From NCBI GenBank assembly GCA_030549495.1, contig JAUIRK010001040.1, positions 744,001 through 808,000 on the forward strand: a stretch of DNA of 64,000 nt, given 5' to 3'. The notes under the pieces are model-generated. The model had not been told where the DNA came from. It searched no databases and saw nothing but the letters and a program-made list of their open reading frames with translations. Positions 33,606 to 43,646 of the stretch are shown piece by piece. The first letter of the stretch is position 1; the number at the start of each line of letters is the position of its first letter. Origin of the DNA: Nectonema munidae. Lineage: Eukaryota > Nematomorpha > Nectonematoida > Nectonematidae. The translations under genes and the position numbers were made by a program.

Positions 33606-35254
33606 CAATTGTTTTCAAACTGGAGTCTGCTGTGTCGTAGGCGATCACGAAGCAGTTTCATTGAAATCGAGAAGTGATCATTGATTCGATCGTTTTGTTC
33701 AACATATTTCCTCATATTGAATCATTTGCGATTTTTGCTAAAAAAGTCACATTTAAAAGAATTTAGTACTATTTATATTTTTTTTATTACTTTTCAGGTC
33801 TAATTTTATAGATGTAAATGTGCATTTTTCTTAATGGCTTAATAAATGAAATATGACGACTCATAATTAAAATTTTACTTCATTAACGCCTGATGGGGAA
33901 GAGGATTCTAAGTCTCTTTTGTGTTCTGAAGTGCTAGCATCCACTTTTCTAAAGCCCATCAAGTGAAGCTTGCACTAGAAGTGAAGCACAGAGTTCGGTA
34001 AACATAACTAATGACTATTTTAAATGTCAATCTGAACGATTGCACAAATCTAGATTTGATAACAGGAATGTTTTTGCAAAATATTAAGTATTGTTTGAAA
34101 AGTTAAAAAATATCTGTTGTCAAAAAATCTCACAACATAGGACAACAGTTGATATTACCTTGCTGCAAAGATATGATATTCAATGTGCTAAGAAGTTCTA
34201 AACTTGTAAAGTTGAAACATATCTTCCTGTCAAACAATACCTTTAGAAAGCTAATAGAAGAGATGTCGAGTGACATATCAAGAATGGGGGGGGGGGGTTA
34301 TTGATTCATAATTCGATTTTCAACTTTTTTGCAATTAAGCTTGATCAAACGGTGGATCGCCCTGGTAGAAAATTTTTTGTATTACAAAACTCTTAGCAGT
34401 AAAACTACTGCAAGAGAAATATCGTATAGAAACAAGAACTCCATTGTCATTGACAGTTTTGAAATGAGGCTGGAATAATCTCATTCTTAGAGAAGGAAAA
34501 TTTTGCTCGATTGAACATATTTGTTGAATAAAGGTGTCCTAGAGGGTGTAGCATATATTAGCCAAAAATATCTCTTTATTTTCCTAATCTAGAAAAATTT
34601 GAAAAATAGTATCAATTTATCTAATTGGATGGTTACAGTCCACCTGTATAGTCTATAAGATATGCTATACTCTAACCAAGTGAAAGTTTTATATCATGAC
34701 TAATAATGATCTCTTTTGTAAATCTTTAGGGAGCTGAATTTTTGGTTGAACCGATTTTATATTTGCTGTTCGAAGGTTAAACATTTCTTTGTCTTCTAAA
34801 GGCCATATGGAAAGGGTTGTATTAGAAGACTCATGCAATATTAATTATGAGCTAAAAGATATTTCTCAGCCTTTCATCTTACTAATTGTCAACAAGCCTG
34901 GTTCATTTAAATGAATTGGTTAGATGGATTGATTTTTCTGTACTGAAATGCATTGTTGCTTAAAATAAAATTTTAAAATTTTTAGCAAAGAAATGTTACC
35001 AAGCTAGAATAGTAACACAGAAAAAGAAATAATCATCTTATATAATCTTCATATTCTACCTACATATATATTCAGTTAGTAAAGTAAATTGTTTAAAAAT
35101 ATATTTAGGACATGGCTATATGAATTGTCAGGTATGTAGCCGTGAATTTAAATTTGGCCCTTTTAAATAGAAATTGAAGGTTTTAAAAACGAAAACATTA
35201 AATCTAAGGATAAAGATGCTATATATTTGATTTCTGGATAAAAGACTTGATTGC

Positions 35255-35420
35255 TTGAAGTACAGGGGGTGGCAACTGATTAAGGGAGGGGCAAAACTGA
35301 TTTTAATGGGCCTGTGACTATAAGAAAGTGTATACATTTATATATTTCAAACGAGTTTCAGAGGGGCAAAATAAATCCCAGGGGGGCAAAGCTCCCTTGC
35401 CCCTCTGATCGACGGGCCTG
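35255..35420. repeat. G-rich dispersed repeat fragment
   Basis: Alternating GGGG-rich stretches with CCTTGCCCCTCTG and CGACGGGCCTGG. Related in style to the C/G-rich patches near 1, 5349 and 61540. Inserted in or next to the BED-type hAT. Confidence 0.35.
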
Positions 35421-35589
35421 GATACAGTAGTTAATAGGGATAAAGCTTTTAGCTTCAAATTATAGAGTTCTTATATATATGTGCTATAAAAAATATTTGA
35501 ACCATTCAAAAAGGTATCGGCTCTTGTTCAAATTACTGCCTCTGATCAAATACAGCTCAAATTGCATTATTATATCAAAGAAGTCGCTG

Positions 35590-35728
35590 TTAACCCATTT
35601 AAGACCAAGCAAAGCAGACGATATCTAAAAAAAACGCAGACGATTTATATTCAAAATCATTGAAAAAAGCAGACGAAGATGAAATTACTTATGTTCCAAA
35701 ATAGGAACATTGGTCGTAAATGGGTTAA
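35590..35728. mobile_element. TTAA-flanked MITE, subfamily 2, copy 1
   Basis: TTAACCCATTTAAGACCAA and its complement TTGGTCGTAAATGGGTTAA bound a 139-bp element. The copy at 54647-54783 is the same element in reverse orientation. Confidence 0.8.
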
Positions 35729-36301
35729 TGAAAAAAATAGATTTTAAATACTTAACTTTAAAACAAGAAAAGTAATATGGAAAATCTACTCACAAGACAA
35801 GTAAATACTATAAAAACAGATTTATACTTGAGAAAATTGGAAATTATTGTGAGGGGGCGAAGCTTTTTTAATACTATGATGAAATTTTGAAAAAATCAAA
35901 ATATTGGTATAGATCACGTGAAATTATAACGGTTTAAATTGTTCCAAGTATCTAAATTTATATAAATTCATGAAAATACTACCTCATTCTTCTGCTTCTG
36001 TTGAAAGATATTTTCCTCAAATCAACAGTACGAAGACAAAATTTACGAATAAATAAGATTCATCAACTACAAGTGAATATCTTGTTCATGCAAAAGAACA
36101 CATACCAATAAATAATACGTCATGCGTTACTTGAAAGCCACAAATAGAACTAAAGTGACAGATTTATAAATCGAACAAAGCGTAATTAGATTAAAAAAAG
36201 ATCCATAATATTTTTAATAATAAGTGAAATTTCTTATCTCCTCATTTTTCTATATATCTTGGATTTTCTTTACTGAATCTTTGTTTTTTCTCATTTTTTA
36301 G

Positions 36302-36504
36302 GTTCTCTAAAATTCATAATGGTGAAGCGACATTTTTCCTCGACACATGACTGTGGTTGTTTAGTTATACAACCCTATCACGCATCCCTAGAATATAAAC
36401 TATCGCCAAATCCTTTATGCTTTCATAATATTTGTGAACATACCTCAACCTCACAAATTTATTTTGATAAAGCAGTACGAGTGAATGTGTGTGCTTGTAA
36501 TTAA
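36302..36504 (+). CDS. Hypothetical Cys-rich terminal exon
   Basis: A pyrimidine-rich acceptor (TTTTTTCTCATTTTTTAG, ending 36301) is followed by a frame open to TAA at 36504. ATG at 36319 gives 61 residues starting MVKRHFSSTHDCGCLVIQPY, with PLCFHNICEHTSTS and a C-terminal VNVCACN: seven Cys and several His. No signal peptide, donor or family was recognised. It could be the last exon of an unknown gene or a chance frame downstream of the hAT relic. Confidence 0.28.
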
Positions 36505-36839
36505 ACTTTGATACAAAGTTTGTTGTTGCATCCTCTCTCCATCATTTCAAGCTTTTCATCTTTTCCTGATGAATTTTTTACTCTCTTTTTCTGCTAAACT
36601 TAAAAATCATAATTATGTGCACGTCGCATAAATCTTGAGTAAGAGATGATATGAAAGAAATCGTTAAGATATTATTTCATCGCAACAAAGTAGGCATCTT
36701 TGTCTCAATCAATTTTATATCTATTATTTTAATGACCTTGAAAGTACACAGCTTTATTATGTGTCATAGTGGCTATTTTTTCAAGCATTTACAATTATAA
36801 ACTATAAGTGTCAATTTTATTTTTTTATTATTTACCCTT
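36505..36839. other. No feature seen
   Basis: AT-rich, possibly 3' UTR of the candidate exon upstream. Confidence 0.25.
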
Positions 36840-37027
36840 TTAACCCGTTATCGACCAGAATAATCAGACGATATCTAATGTAAAGTAGAAGAGTTGTATT
36901 AAAAAGCATTAATAAACGCAGACGATTTTATTTTTTAAATATAAAGCAGAAGAGTTGTATTAAAAAGCATTAATAAACGCAGACGATTTTATTTTTGTAA
37001 AGTCGACTGTTGTCGATAACCGGTTAA
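36840..37027. mobile_element. TTAA-flanked MITE, subfamily 1, copy 2, with internal duplication
   Basis: TTAACCCGTTATCGACCAGA to a right end GTCGATAACCGGTTAA. The internal segment with AGAAGAGTTGTATTAAAAAG is present twice in tandem (about 36885 and 36948), so this copy is longer (188 bp) than its relatives. Confidence 0.8.
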
Positions 37028-37099
37028 AGGGGCGTGCCCAGAATAATCTTAACAGTCTTTCAAAATAGAAGCACAGTTCCGTCTTCAAGAATTTTTAGG

Positions 37100-37172
37100 C
37101 TTCATGCAAAAACGTCAATAAGGGCTTCAATATCAACTTCTCATTTGAGCCCATATTTTCCATAAATCGGCA
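37100..37172. repeat. Dispersed repeat pair, copy 1 (partner 38650-38720)
   Basis: GCAAAAACGTCAATAAGGGC and AGCCCATATTTTCCATAAAT match a diverged segment 1.5 kb downstream, in the same orientation. Family unknown. Confidence 0.5.
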
Positions 37173-38649
37173 CAGTTTGTTTATGCCTATGAATGTATTT
37201 TTGTGTGTGTACATGTATAAATATGTCTGAGTTTTTTAAAGTTCAAAATAAATTTATTCGGGTTCGGTTTGGATAGACAAACACTTTTTTTTGGTTTTAT
37301 TTAATATGAGAGAAAACGTATGTTGCAGATCTCTGGTGTGTGTGTTCTTATGATTTGAGTAGGATATTTGAAAATACTGTACTTCTTTCCAACCCATTTA
37401 GGCTGAACAAAGCAGCCTGGGGAATAATGGAAATAAAAAACATTTAGTATTATATTTACATAATAAAAATTGTATTGACAATTCAATATAATAAGATTAT
37501 TGTCTCCGTGTCTAATATGCGTAATGGAGTAACAAATATACTTCTATACTCTTAAATCTTGCTCTTACTCTCGGAAAATCCTCTTATTCCCTTACTCTCA
37601 AAATATTAGTTAATTCACCACAAATTTCTGTAATGTGGTTCTTCAGAAATTCAATATTCGTAAATTATCATTCAGGTATTTTTTGTGAGTGTCCGTTAAT
37701 AAAACCAGCCGTGAGATGTCTAGATATATTTAGGGCATTAGTTATCCAAAACCTATATAACCTTGGTTATATAAGAAAAAAGTTCTTATTTCATGGGAAA
37801 GGGAGAAATAAAGGCGATTTTACAATTCCGAAAATTAAGCAAGAGGCCTGATAGTTGCTAAGCCTTAGCCATTAGCAACTTAGTTGCTTATATAATAAGA
37901 AGTACATACTAATTGGAGATGTATCGAATGTGAAATTTTTTGTATCCGCGGATGCGGATGCATATGTCAAATTTGACATCCTAATAGATGTGAGAATTTT
38001 AGCGAATGCGGATATCATAATTGCTATTCTAAGCAAACGCGAGTTTTATATTTCTTAAAAATTTTGAGAGAAGATGTCAAAGTATATGGGTTATATAAAT
38101 ATATCTGAATGATACTCGGATTAGGTTGTTAAAAGGATGTAAAATTTTAGCGGATAATCGGCCACATGGTTCAACGATTGATGTAAATGCGCACATTTAC
38201 TAAAACTAAAACAACTATAAACGTTATAAATGGCTATATTTGACTTTTATTATAATTGGATAAAGAAGAGAAATTATTATTTTTAATATTTATTCTCATT
38301 CCATTATTATAGAAGTGATTGCCTTGAAATATGTTTGTGCCTTCATATTGAGAGTGAAGAAATTCTTGTTGTCAAGATCTACAATTTGACACAATTTCAT
38401 AATAAACATGCAATAACAAAAGACGGTATTTTTCACTTTTAATAATTTTGTGAACTCATAAACTAAACATACTATGGGCTATTTTCATTTAAAACGAAAA
38501 ATCTTGTGGCACTCAAGCAATGCATCAAACTACCCAACCCTGCTCTCTGTCCTTGTGTATTATTAAAAACTGGACGGTGAAAGAATATTTCAACCATACT
38601 CTACATTCATAATTGGACAGATGTAGATGACCTCAAGGATCTTTGAGGT
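37173..38649. other. No recognised gene; repeat copies at 37508-37605 and about 37915-38165
   Basis: Contains the second copy of the 588-665 repeat (37508-37605) and a stretch with ATCCGCGGATGCGGATGC (37950), typical of hAT-type element ends. A plus frame at 37633-37851 is unassigned. Confidence 0.3.
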
Positions 38650-38720
38650 CTGGGCAAAAACACTAATAAAGGCTCACAATATCAGCCTCTCATATAAGCC
38701 CATATTTTGTATAAATCTAG
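38650..38720. repeat. Dispersed repeat pair, copy 2
   Basis: GCAAAAACACTAATAAAGGC and AGCCCATATTTTGTATAAAT correspond to 37100-37172. Confidence 0.5.
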
Positions 38721-38781
38721 GTTTGTCTGTCTTTGTGTATGGGTGTGTTTCATGTGAGCAGTGATTCGGTAACAATTCTAT

Positions 38782-39150
38782 TCACATTTCTATTTTGTTC
38801 TTTGCAATTTTATTTTATCTTTTTGCAATTCTATTTTGTCTTTTTGCAATTCTATCTGAATTTGATTTTGCTGTCTTTATTTTTTTCACATATGTCATTT
38901 TTATTTAAACTTTTTTTAAAAAATATTTTAACATAATTTTCATTTTAAATTTTTTTAATTTTTCATTACTTTCTTATTTATTGAATTTTGCACTTTAATT
39001 TAACAATATCTTTTTAACTGTCTTTTGACATTATTTCAAAAATCGCATGTGATTATTCGATTAGAATTGCAAAATGACAAAATAGAATTGCAAAAGGACA
39101 AAATAGATTAGCAAATGGACAAATTAGATTTGCAAAAAGACAAAATAGAA
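38782..39150. mobile_element. Foldback-like element with repeat-built arms
   Basis: The left arm (38782-38853) has three to four imperfect copies of a 21-bp unit containing TTTTTGCAATTCTATTTTGT. The right arm (39063-39150) has four copies of its complement containing ACAAAATAGAATTGCAAAA. The roughly 210-bp core is AT-rich and non-coding. Arms made of short direct repeats are typical of foldback (FB-type) elements. No target duplication was resolved. Confidence 0.65.
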
Positions 39151-39405
39151 CTAAAAATGGTATTAATACAAAAAAATTTGTTCCCGGGGCGTACCGCTCC
39201 AATCGCCCCGCTATCTACAACACTGAGGGGGCATTTCTTTGAAACAATGTGAACTTAGAGGCCTTTTTTGACTGAAATATTTTATTTTTGAATATAAAAA
39301 GTTTGAGAAACACGGGTTCAAATAATTTAAAATATGCCTTTTGTTTCAACCAAGGAAAAACTTCTTAATACATAGATAATGCTTGTTAATCGTAAATTGT
39401 ATGAA

Positions 39406-39466
39406 CCCCCCCCCCCCCCCTCTCTGCCCCTAAGAATTTTAAAACGCCTAATTGGGGGGGGGGGGG
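39406..39466. repeat. C15 and G13 homopolymers facing each other
   Basis: Fifteen C (39406-39420) and thirteen G (39454-39466) lie 33 bp apart and could pair as a hairpin. Each could also form quadruplex-like structure. They lie in a CG-rich patch starting near 39183 (CCCGGGGCGTACCGC) of probable repeat origin. Confidence 0.6.
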
Positions 39467-39650
39467 CTAGCGGTTATTTTTGATACTACTACTTTATGAT
39501 TATTAATTTTTACAAAAATGTAGGTTTAGTGAAATAGTAAAGTGTATATTTACTAAAGTGCAAATCTTGTCCACTTGCGAACTCTAGATAGCTGCTACGC
39601 ACGTCGCACACCCATTTAAAGATTTCAATGATATAGGAGAATTTTGTTGA

Positions 39651-39998
39651 TCATAATCCCTCTTTCTCTCTAAATTTCAAAGTCTTACAGACAAAGAATG
39701 TAATGCATATAAGCCAGGCTAAATTCTCCAAGGCTACTACTATTGAAACTTGTTGAGTAATGTTAAACGACAAATTCTTCCATGTTAATTTCTGTATTGA
39801 TTGGAATAGAATATAGATGATGATTTCTTTTTTTAATGCTTTATCACTTAATGTAAATAATAATAATGATAAAATATAATTCTCTATTTCGCTGTCAAAT
39901 GCACTCACAAGCAGAAATGCAGATTCATTCATGCACTTGCTATAATTTGTACGCGAGCCAACATATTGCTTTGTACAGTGGAGATTTGAAATTGTCAT
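39651..39998 (-). CDS. Hypothetical 115-residue membrane protein
   Basis: A single open minus-strand frame from ATG at 39998 (MTISNLHCTKQYVGSRTNYS) to TGA at 39651. Hydrophobic segments appear around residues 42-51 (YILSLLLFTL), 58-66 and 85-104 (IVVALENLAWLICITFFV), so one to three membrane spans are possible. An N-terminal domain with Cys and an NESA region precedes them. No splice sites or family were recognised. In AT-rich DNA a 115-codon frame is longer than expected by chance, but hydrophobic F/I/L-rich frames do arise spuriously. Confidence 0.35.
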   Translation of the reverse strand: MTISNLHCTKQYVGSRTNYSKCMNESAFLLVSAFDSEIENYILSLLLFTLSDKALKKEIIIYILFQSIQKLTWKNLSFNITQQVSIVVALENLAWLICITFFVCKTLKFREKEGL

Positions 39999-40268
39999 GT
40001 TAGTTGAGTGTTGTTATCTACGATTTTGAAATAATTGAAATGTGTTATTTAATGTCTTTTGTTTGATCATATTATTTTATAATTGACAATTGTTATTCTT
40101 AGTTTTATCCTTCATTCTATATGTATGCAATGATAATATAATTAATTGTTTAAGCCTCGATTTTAATCTGACCTGAAGATAATATGAAACATGATACGCT
40201 TTTAGAAAATATTTTTTAAATTTTGATTCCAAGGCGCATGCAAAAACAAATGGAAAATAAGAATTCTG

Positions 40269-40405
40269 TTAACTTTTTATCGACCATAATAATCAGACGA
40301 TATCTAATGTAAAGCAGAAGAGTTGTATTAAAAACAACTAATAAAGGCAGACGATTTTATTTTTGTAAAGTCGACATATGTCGACTGTAGTCGATAACCG
40401 GTTAA
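40269..40405. mobile_element. TTAA-flanked MITE, subfamily 1, copy 3
   Basis: TTAACTTTTTATCGACCATA at the left; right end GTCGATAACCGGTTAA. Interior shares AGAAGAGTTGTATTAAAAA with the copies at 1129 and 36840. Confidence 0.8.
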
Positions 40406-40549
40406 TTACATTTATAAAATTTTCATACTCTTTTTTTAAAAAGCAATTTTTAAATAGAATTTCAAGTAGTTATAAGAATAATTAAGGGGTTTCTGTCTGT
40501 CTCACTAATTGACAAAACTCGTCTCCACTTTTTTCTCCCAAGTCTTCTA

Positions 40550-40860
40550 ATTTCTTTCATCAGCTTTTCCTCCAAGTGCCTTTATTTCTCTTACCACTAA
40601 TTTCAAAATTCCAAGCTCGTTTAATTGGCTCGTCATTCTTCTTATAGTTAAAACATGACTTAACCATTTCAAATTATTTCTTACAAATTGCATTATTTAT
40701 TTTCATTGCAATTTTTACTCCACGCATTTTTCTTAGCATAGCTCTTTCTCTTCTTTGAATGGTGCTTTCTTCGTGAGTCTTCATGTTCCACGTTTCGTAG
40801 TCATAAAGAATTATGCTCTGATTCAAGATTTGTAGATTTGGCCTCTTATTTTCATCGTTA
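40550..40860 (-). mobile_element. LINE remnant, 3' end of a reverse-transcriptase ORF
   Basis: On the minus strand: LYDYETWNMKTHEESTIQRR, ERAMLRKMRGVKIAMKI, then EMVKSCFNYKKNDEPIKRAW. This is the C-terminal pattern 'ETW......RR..R.MLR.M.GV...D.I' of RTE/Jockey-type LINEs, with in-frame stops. Only about 300 bp survive. Confidence 0.55.
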
Positions 40861-41133
40861 AATTCTTTCCAACCAAGACAGAAGATATCTCATGGAATTT
40901 GAGCCAATCTAATCTGCTCCTGATCATTCAATATACGGAATAATGGAAAATGGATACCTATCTATTCTATTACCCGTATTACACAAAGAATATTTACTCA
41001 TATCATCTTACTGATCTGAAGTAAATCTCTTCATTCACAAAATCAAACTAAACTTATAGTATTTATTTCAAAATAATATCGAGTAATAAACAAAATAATG
41101 CCAGTAAAAATAGTAAGAAAATTTTTTTTTCAG

Positions 41134-41270
41134 ATATCAGCTTGCTGGATTATTAAAGGCCACAACCCAGGAAACAACAAAAAAGAAAAAGATCATCAAA
41201 AATGACACGTTTATAGAACAATTAGATAAAAAAATTAATCATTTCAAACATAACAAGCACTTTTCTCAAG
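41134..41270 (+). CDS. Internal exon of an unknown gene
   Basis: Bounded by a strong acceptor (ATTTTTTTTTCAG, ending 41133) and a consensus donor CAAG|GTGAGA. Only one frame is open throughout: it enters in phase 2, leaves in phase 1, and reads YQLAGLLKATTQETTKKKKI then NDTFIEQLDKKINHFKHNKH. It is Lys-rich and probably helical. The other two frames contain stops. Downstream, a different frame stays open for 52 codons (DLYDEMDAKPGVNSGVER...), so a longer or alternative exon is conceivable. No family recognised; partner exons not identified. Confidence 0.5.
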
Positions 41271-41516
41271 GTGAGATTTGTATGATGAAATGGATGCAAA
41301 ACCTGGTGTTAATAGTGGAGTTGAAAGGAGGCAGGATTCTGTAGGTGAAGTATTACTTGTAAGTAGAACAAATATAGAAAAGCATTACAGACAAAATTAT
41401 GGAAACGAAGAGATCTATGATGCTTATAAATGCAAGAGTTAATTTCATATTTCATAACTGAATAATGGAGGAAACAGACCCTGATAAAACTTATAAGTAA
41501 ACATGGATAGTTTTAA
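41271..41516. other. Probable intron with coding-like sequence
   Basis: A frame reading DEMDAKPGVNSGVERRQD continues to a stop at about 41441, immediately preceded by a stop and lacking an acceptor. Status unresolved. Confidence 0.25.
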
Positions 41517-42413
41517 TTCGGTCCTCAGACATTTCGCCCCATTATTTTTATAAGACAGTTCGTCCCATGGACAATTCGCCCCATTATTTTCATAAGACAG
41601 TTCGTCCCATGGACAATTCTCCCCATTATTTTCATAAGACATTTTGTCTCATCGACAGTTCTCCTCACTATTTTCATAAAACAAATGGCCCCATTATTTT
41701 CATAAAATAATTCGCCTCATAATTTTGATAAGACGATTTGCCTCATGCTCAATTTGCGCCATTATTTTTATAAGAGAAGCGCTCTATTATTTTTATAAAA
41801 CCTCTAGTCCTTTTATTTTCATTAAACAATTCTTTCCATTAAAATTTGCTCTATTTTTATAATAGAATTCTTGCAATAGACAATTTACTCTATTTTTGCA
41901 GATCAATTAGCACTATTGTTTTAATAAAACCGTTTTTTTCAATTTTTTAGACTCTTTTTACGCTTTTTTCATAGGACTATTTTTCATAAAACGGTTTGGC
42001 ATATAAACGTTTTCCTAATATCACACCTCATCTTAATAAAAATAGCTATATTTTAATTTTATTTAGTTTTTTGAAAAATTGTTTTTTTGAAGGGCAGTTC
42101 TTTTATAAATGAAATAAATATTTAAAATTTTTAAACAAAATAAAAATTAATATCTTGTAATTGTAATATCATCGTAATTATCGTTTTCTTCAATTTCATC
42201 ATCAATAATTTTAAATTATTTAAAAGTGATAAAAAAAATTAAGAGATAAAATGATTAATTTGAAATAATTTAATAGAGATAAAATAAACAAGAATATAAA
42301 ATTTTTTAATAATTTTACACATATAATAAACAAGGATGGATGAAACAAATAGCCTATGAGACAATTTGTCCATGGGGCGAATTGTCTATGGGGCGAAATG
42401 TCTGTAGACCTTT
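41517..42413. mobile_element. Foldback-like element with GCCCCAT tandem repeats
   Basis: The left end has about seven decaying copies of a 36-38-bp unit (ACAATTCGCCCCATTATTTT...CATAAGA) from 41525 to about 41780. The right end (about 42355-42412) holds the complement, GGGGCGAATTGTC and GGGGCGAAATGTC. The outermost 18 bases, CAGACATTTCGCCCCAT and its mate, are inverted repeats. The central 550 bp is AT-rich and non-coding. The repeats are best preserved at the ends and decay inward. Confidence 0.65.
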
Positions 42414-43187
42414 AAATCATATAAGTGATGAATTTATATACACTGATATGCTCAAAAATAGGAAGACAGTTGGGTGAGGGTTGGGTGCGGGAGGGAAGGA
42501 GGGAGGAGTATCGCCCCATCACGCGACTTTAAATCCCCAACTAGTTTGTGTACAACTTGGAATTTTTTTTACCTATTTATCATTTGATATTTTACAAAAA
42601 ACGGAAGTATTAGAGATATTGGTCACTTTTTTTAGACTTTTACTATTTTTATTTTTTCATTGGTTGAAAACATTTTGAAAATTCTACTGTACAACAATGT
42701 TGTTTTGACTCATAATATAGTTCTCATCACATCACATAGAAAATATGATTTACTATAAATTCTCAAGGTCAAAATATGTGTTTGATAGAGAGCAATGCAT
42801 ATGAACCTAAAAGAGTTGAATTGATTCTTAAAAATACAAAATGAATTTCGGCCATGAACATTCACATATTTAAGGTTGTGTGTGTAATTAATTTATCTTC
42901 ATTTTTGAAATTTGTTGTTAATTTAATGAGTTCAAAACTTTTTGTAACCAAGATATTTATTACCTAGGTCATCTCGTAACTAAGTTGGTCATTTCGTAGG
43001 CAAAGTTAAAAAAACTGAATACGAAACGTCCAAAACTAGATAAAAAATGTCTCTCGTATAAATGACTTAGTTACTAAATGTCCTGCAACCGTTGTAATAA
43101 GTTACTGATAAAAGTATCAATATAGAGAAAAATCTTTCTTAGATAAAAACTAATCTAATTTTGAAATTTTTTTAACATATACTAACG
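42414..43187. other. No gene; 100-bp imperfect palindrome at 42977-43075
   Basis: GTAACTAAGTTGGTCATTTC and a right arm ending AAATGACTTAGTTAC are inverted and enclose about 60 bp, suggesting a small MITE or hairpin. The rest is AT-rich. Confidence 0.35.
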
Positions 43188-43423
43188 GTGGCCTCAAAGA
43201 TGAATCCAGATCTTTTATTCTTAAAATATGAATTTTTCTCCCAGCGAGTAGGTGGTCTCCTTATGAGAAGTATAAATGACGAAAATGTAAAATATATACA
43301 CTTTACTTCTGTTTGTCGTTTTTCTATTTCCAGCAAATATCAATTATCTCCCATAATTTTAACGTTTCTGTGGCATGCAGTATCCTATTTGCATGGAGTG
43401 TACAACCGAGTTTTAAAAAGTTT
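43188..43423 (+). CDS. Possible exon or exon pair cut by the LINE insertion
   Basis: A plus-strand frame contains two good acceptors, TTTTTCTCCCAG (ending about 43243) and TTTTTCTATTTCCAG (ending about 43334). Both lead into one open frame reading RVGGLLMRSINDENVKYI and then QLSPIILTFLWHAVSYLHGV. The latter faintly recalls MBOAT acyltransferases (a His within a hydrophobic 'TFLW...HG' stretch), but the match is weak. The frame runs into the LINE tail at about 43424. No unambiguous donor. May be chance. Confidence 0.2.
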
Positions 43424-43646
43424 AAGTAAGTAAGTAAGTAATTTATTTGAGAAAAACAATATGTTCGAGGAAAAAAAAAAAAATCTATCTATATGCAATA
43501 ATATTATAACTAAAACTTATGTAAAGCTGTGTGTGTGGATTACAGTAGTTTGTAGAAAACCGTTAAAGTAATCCCACAAAAACTAGTTTAAAAAATATAA
43601 TAAAATGATAAAAACACATGTATATAAATAATCAAATGGTAGTACA

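Larger units (their letters stand above)
33606..36150 (+). mobile_element. Decayed BED-type hAT transposon (ZBED/SCAND3-like)
   Basis: The left terminus CAATTGTTTTCAAACTGGAG (33606) is hAT/Charlie-like. Plus-strand fragments in order: SLLCSEVLASTFLKPIK (33905, the BED finger 'C..C...L.....KP.KL..H'), DYFKCQSERLHKSRFDNR (34010), QQLILPCCKDMIFNVLRSSK and HIFLSNNTFRKLIEEMSS (34145-34280), and at 35975-36130 PHSSASVERYFPQINSTKTK, the hAT C-terminal dimerisation motif. Stops and frame changes are many. A TTAA MITE (35590-35728) and a G-rich patch (35255-35420) sit inside. The right terminus was not identified. Confidence 0.7.

Noticed and set aside
41445-41642. Minus frame with repeated ENNGANCPWDELSY peptide
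   Set aside because: The peptide repeat is simply the 36-38-bp DNA repeat of the foldback-like element read in one frame.
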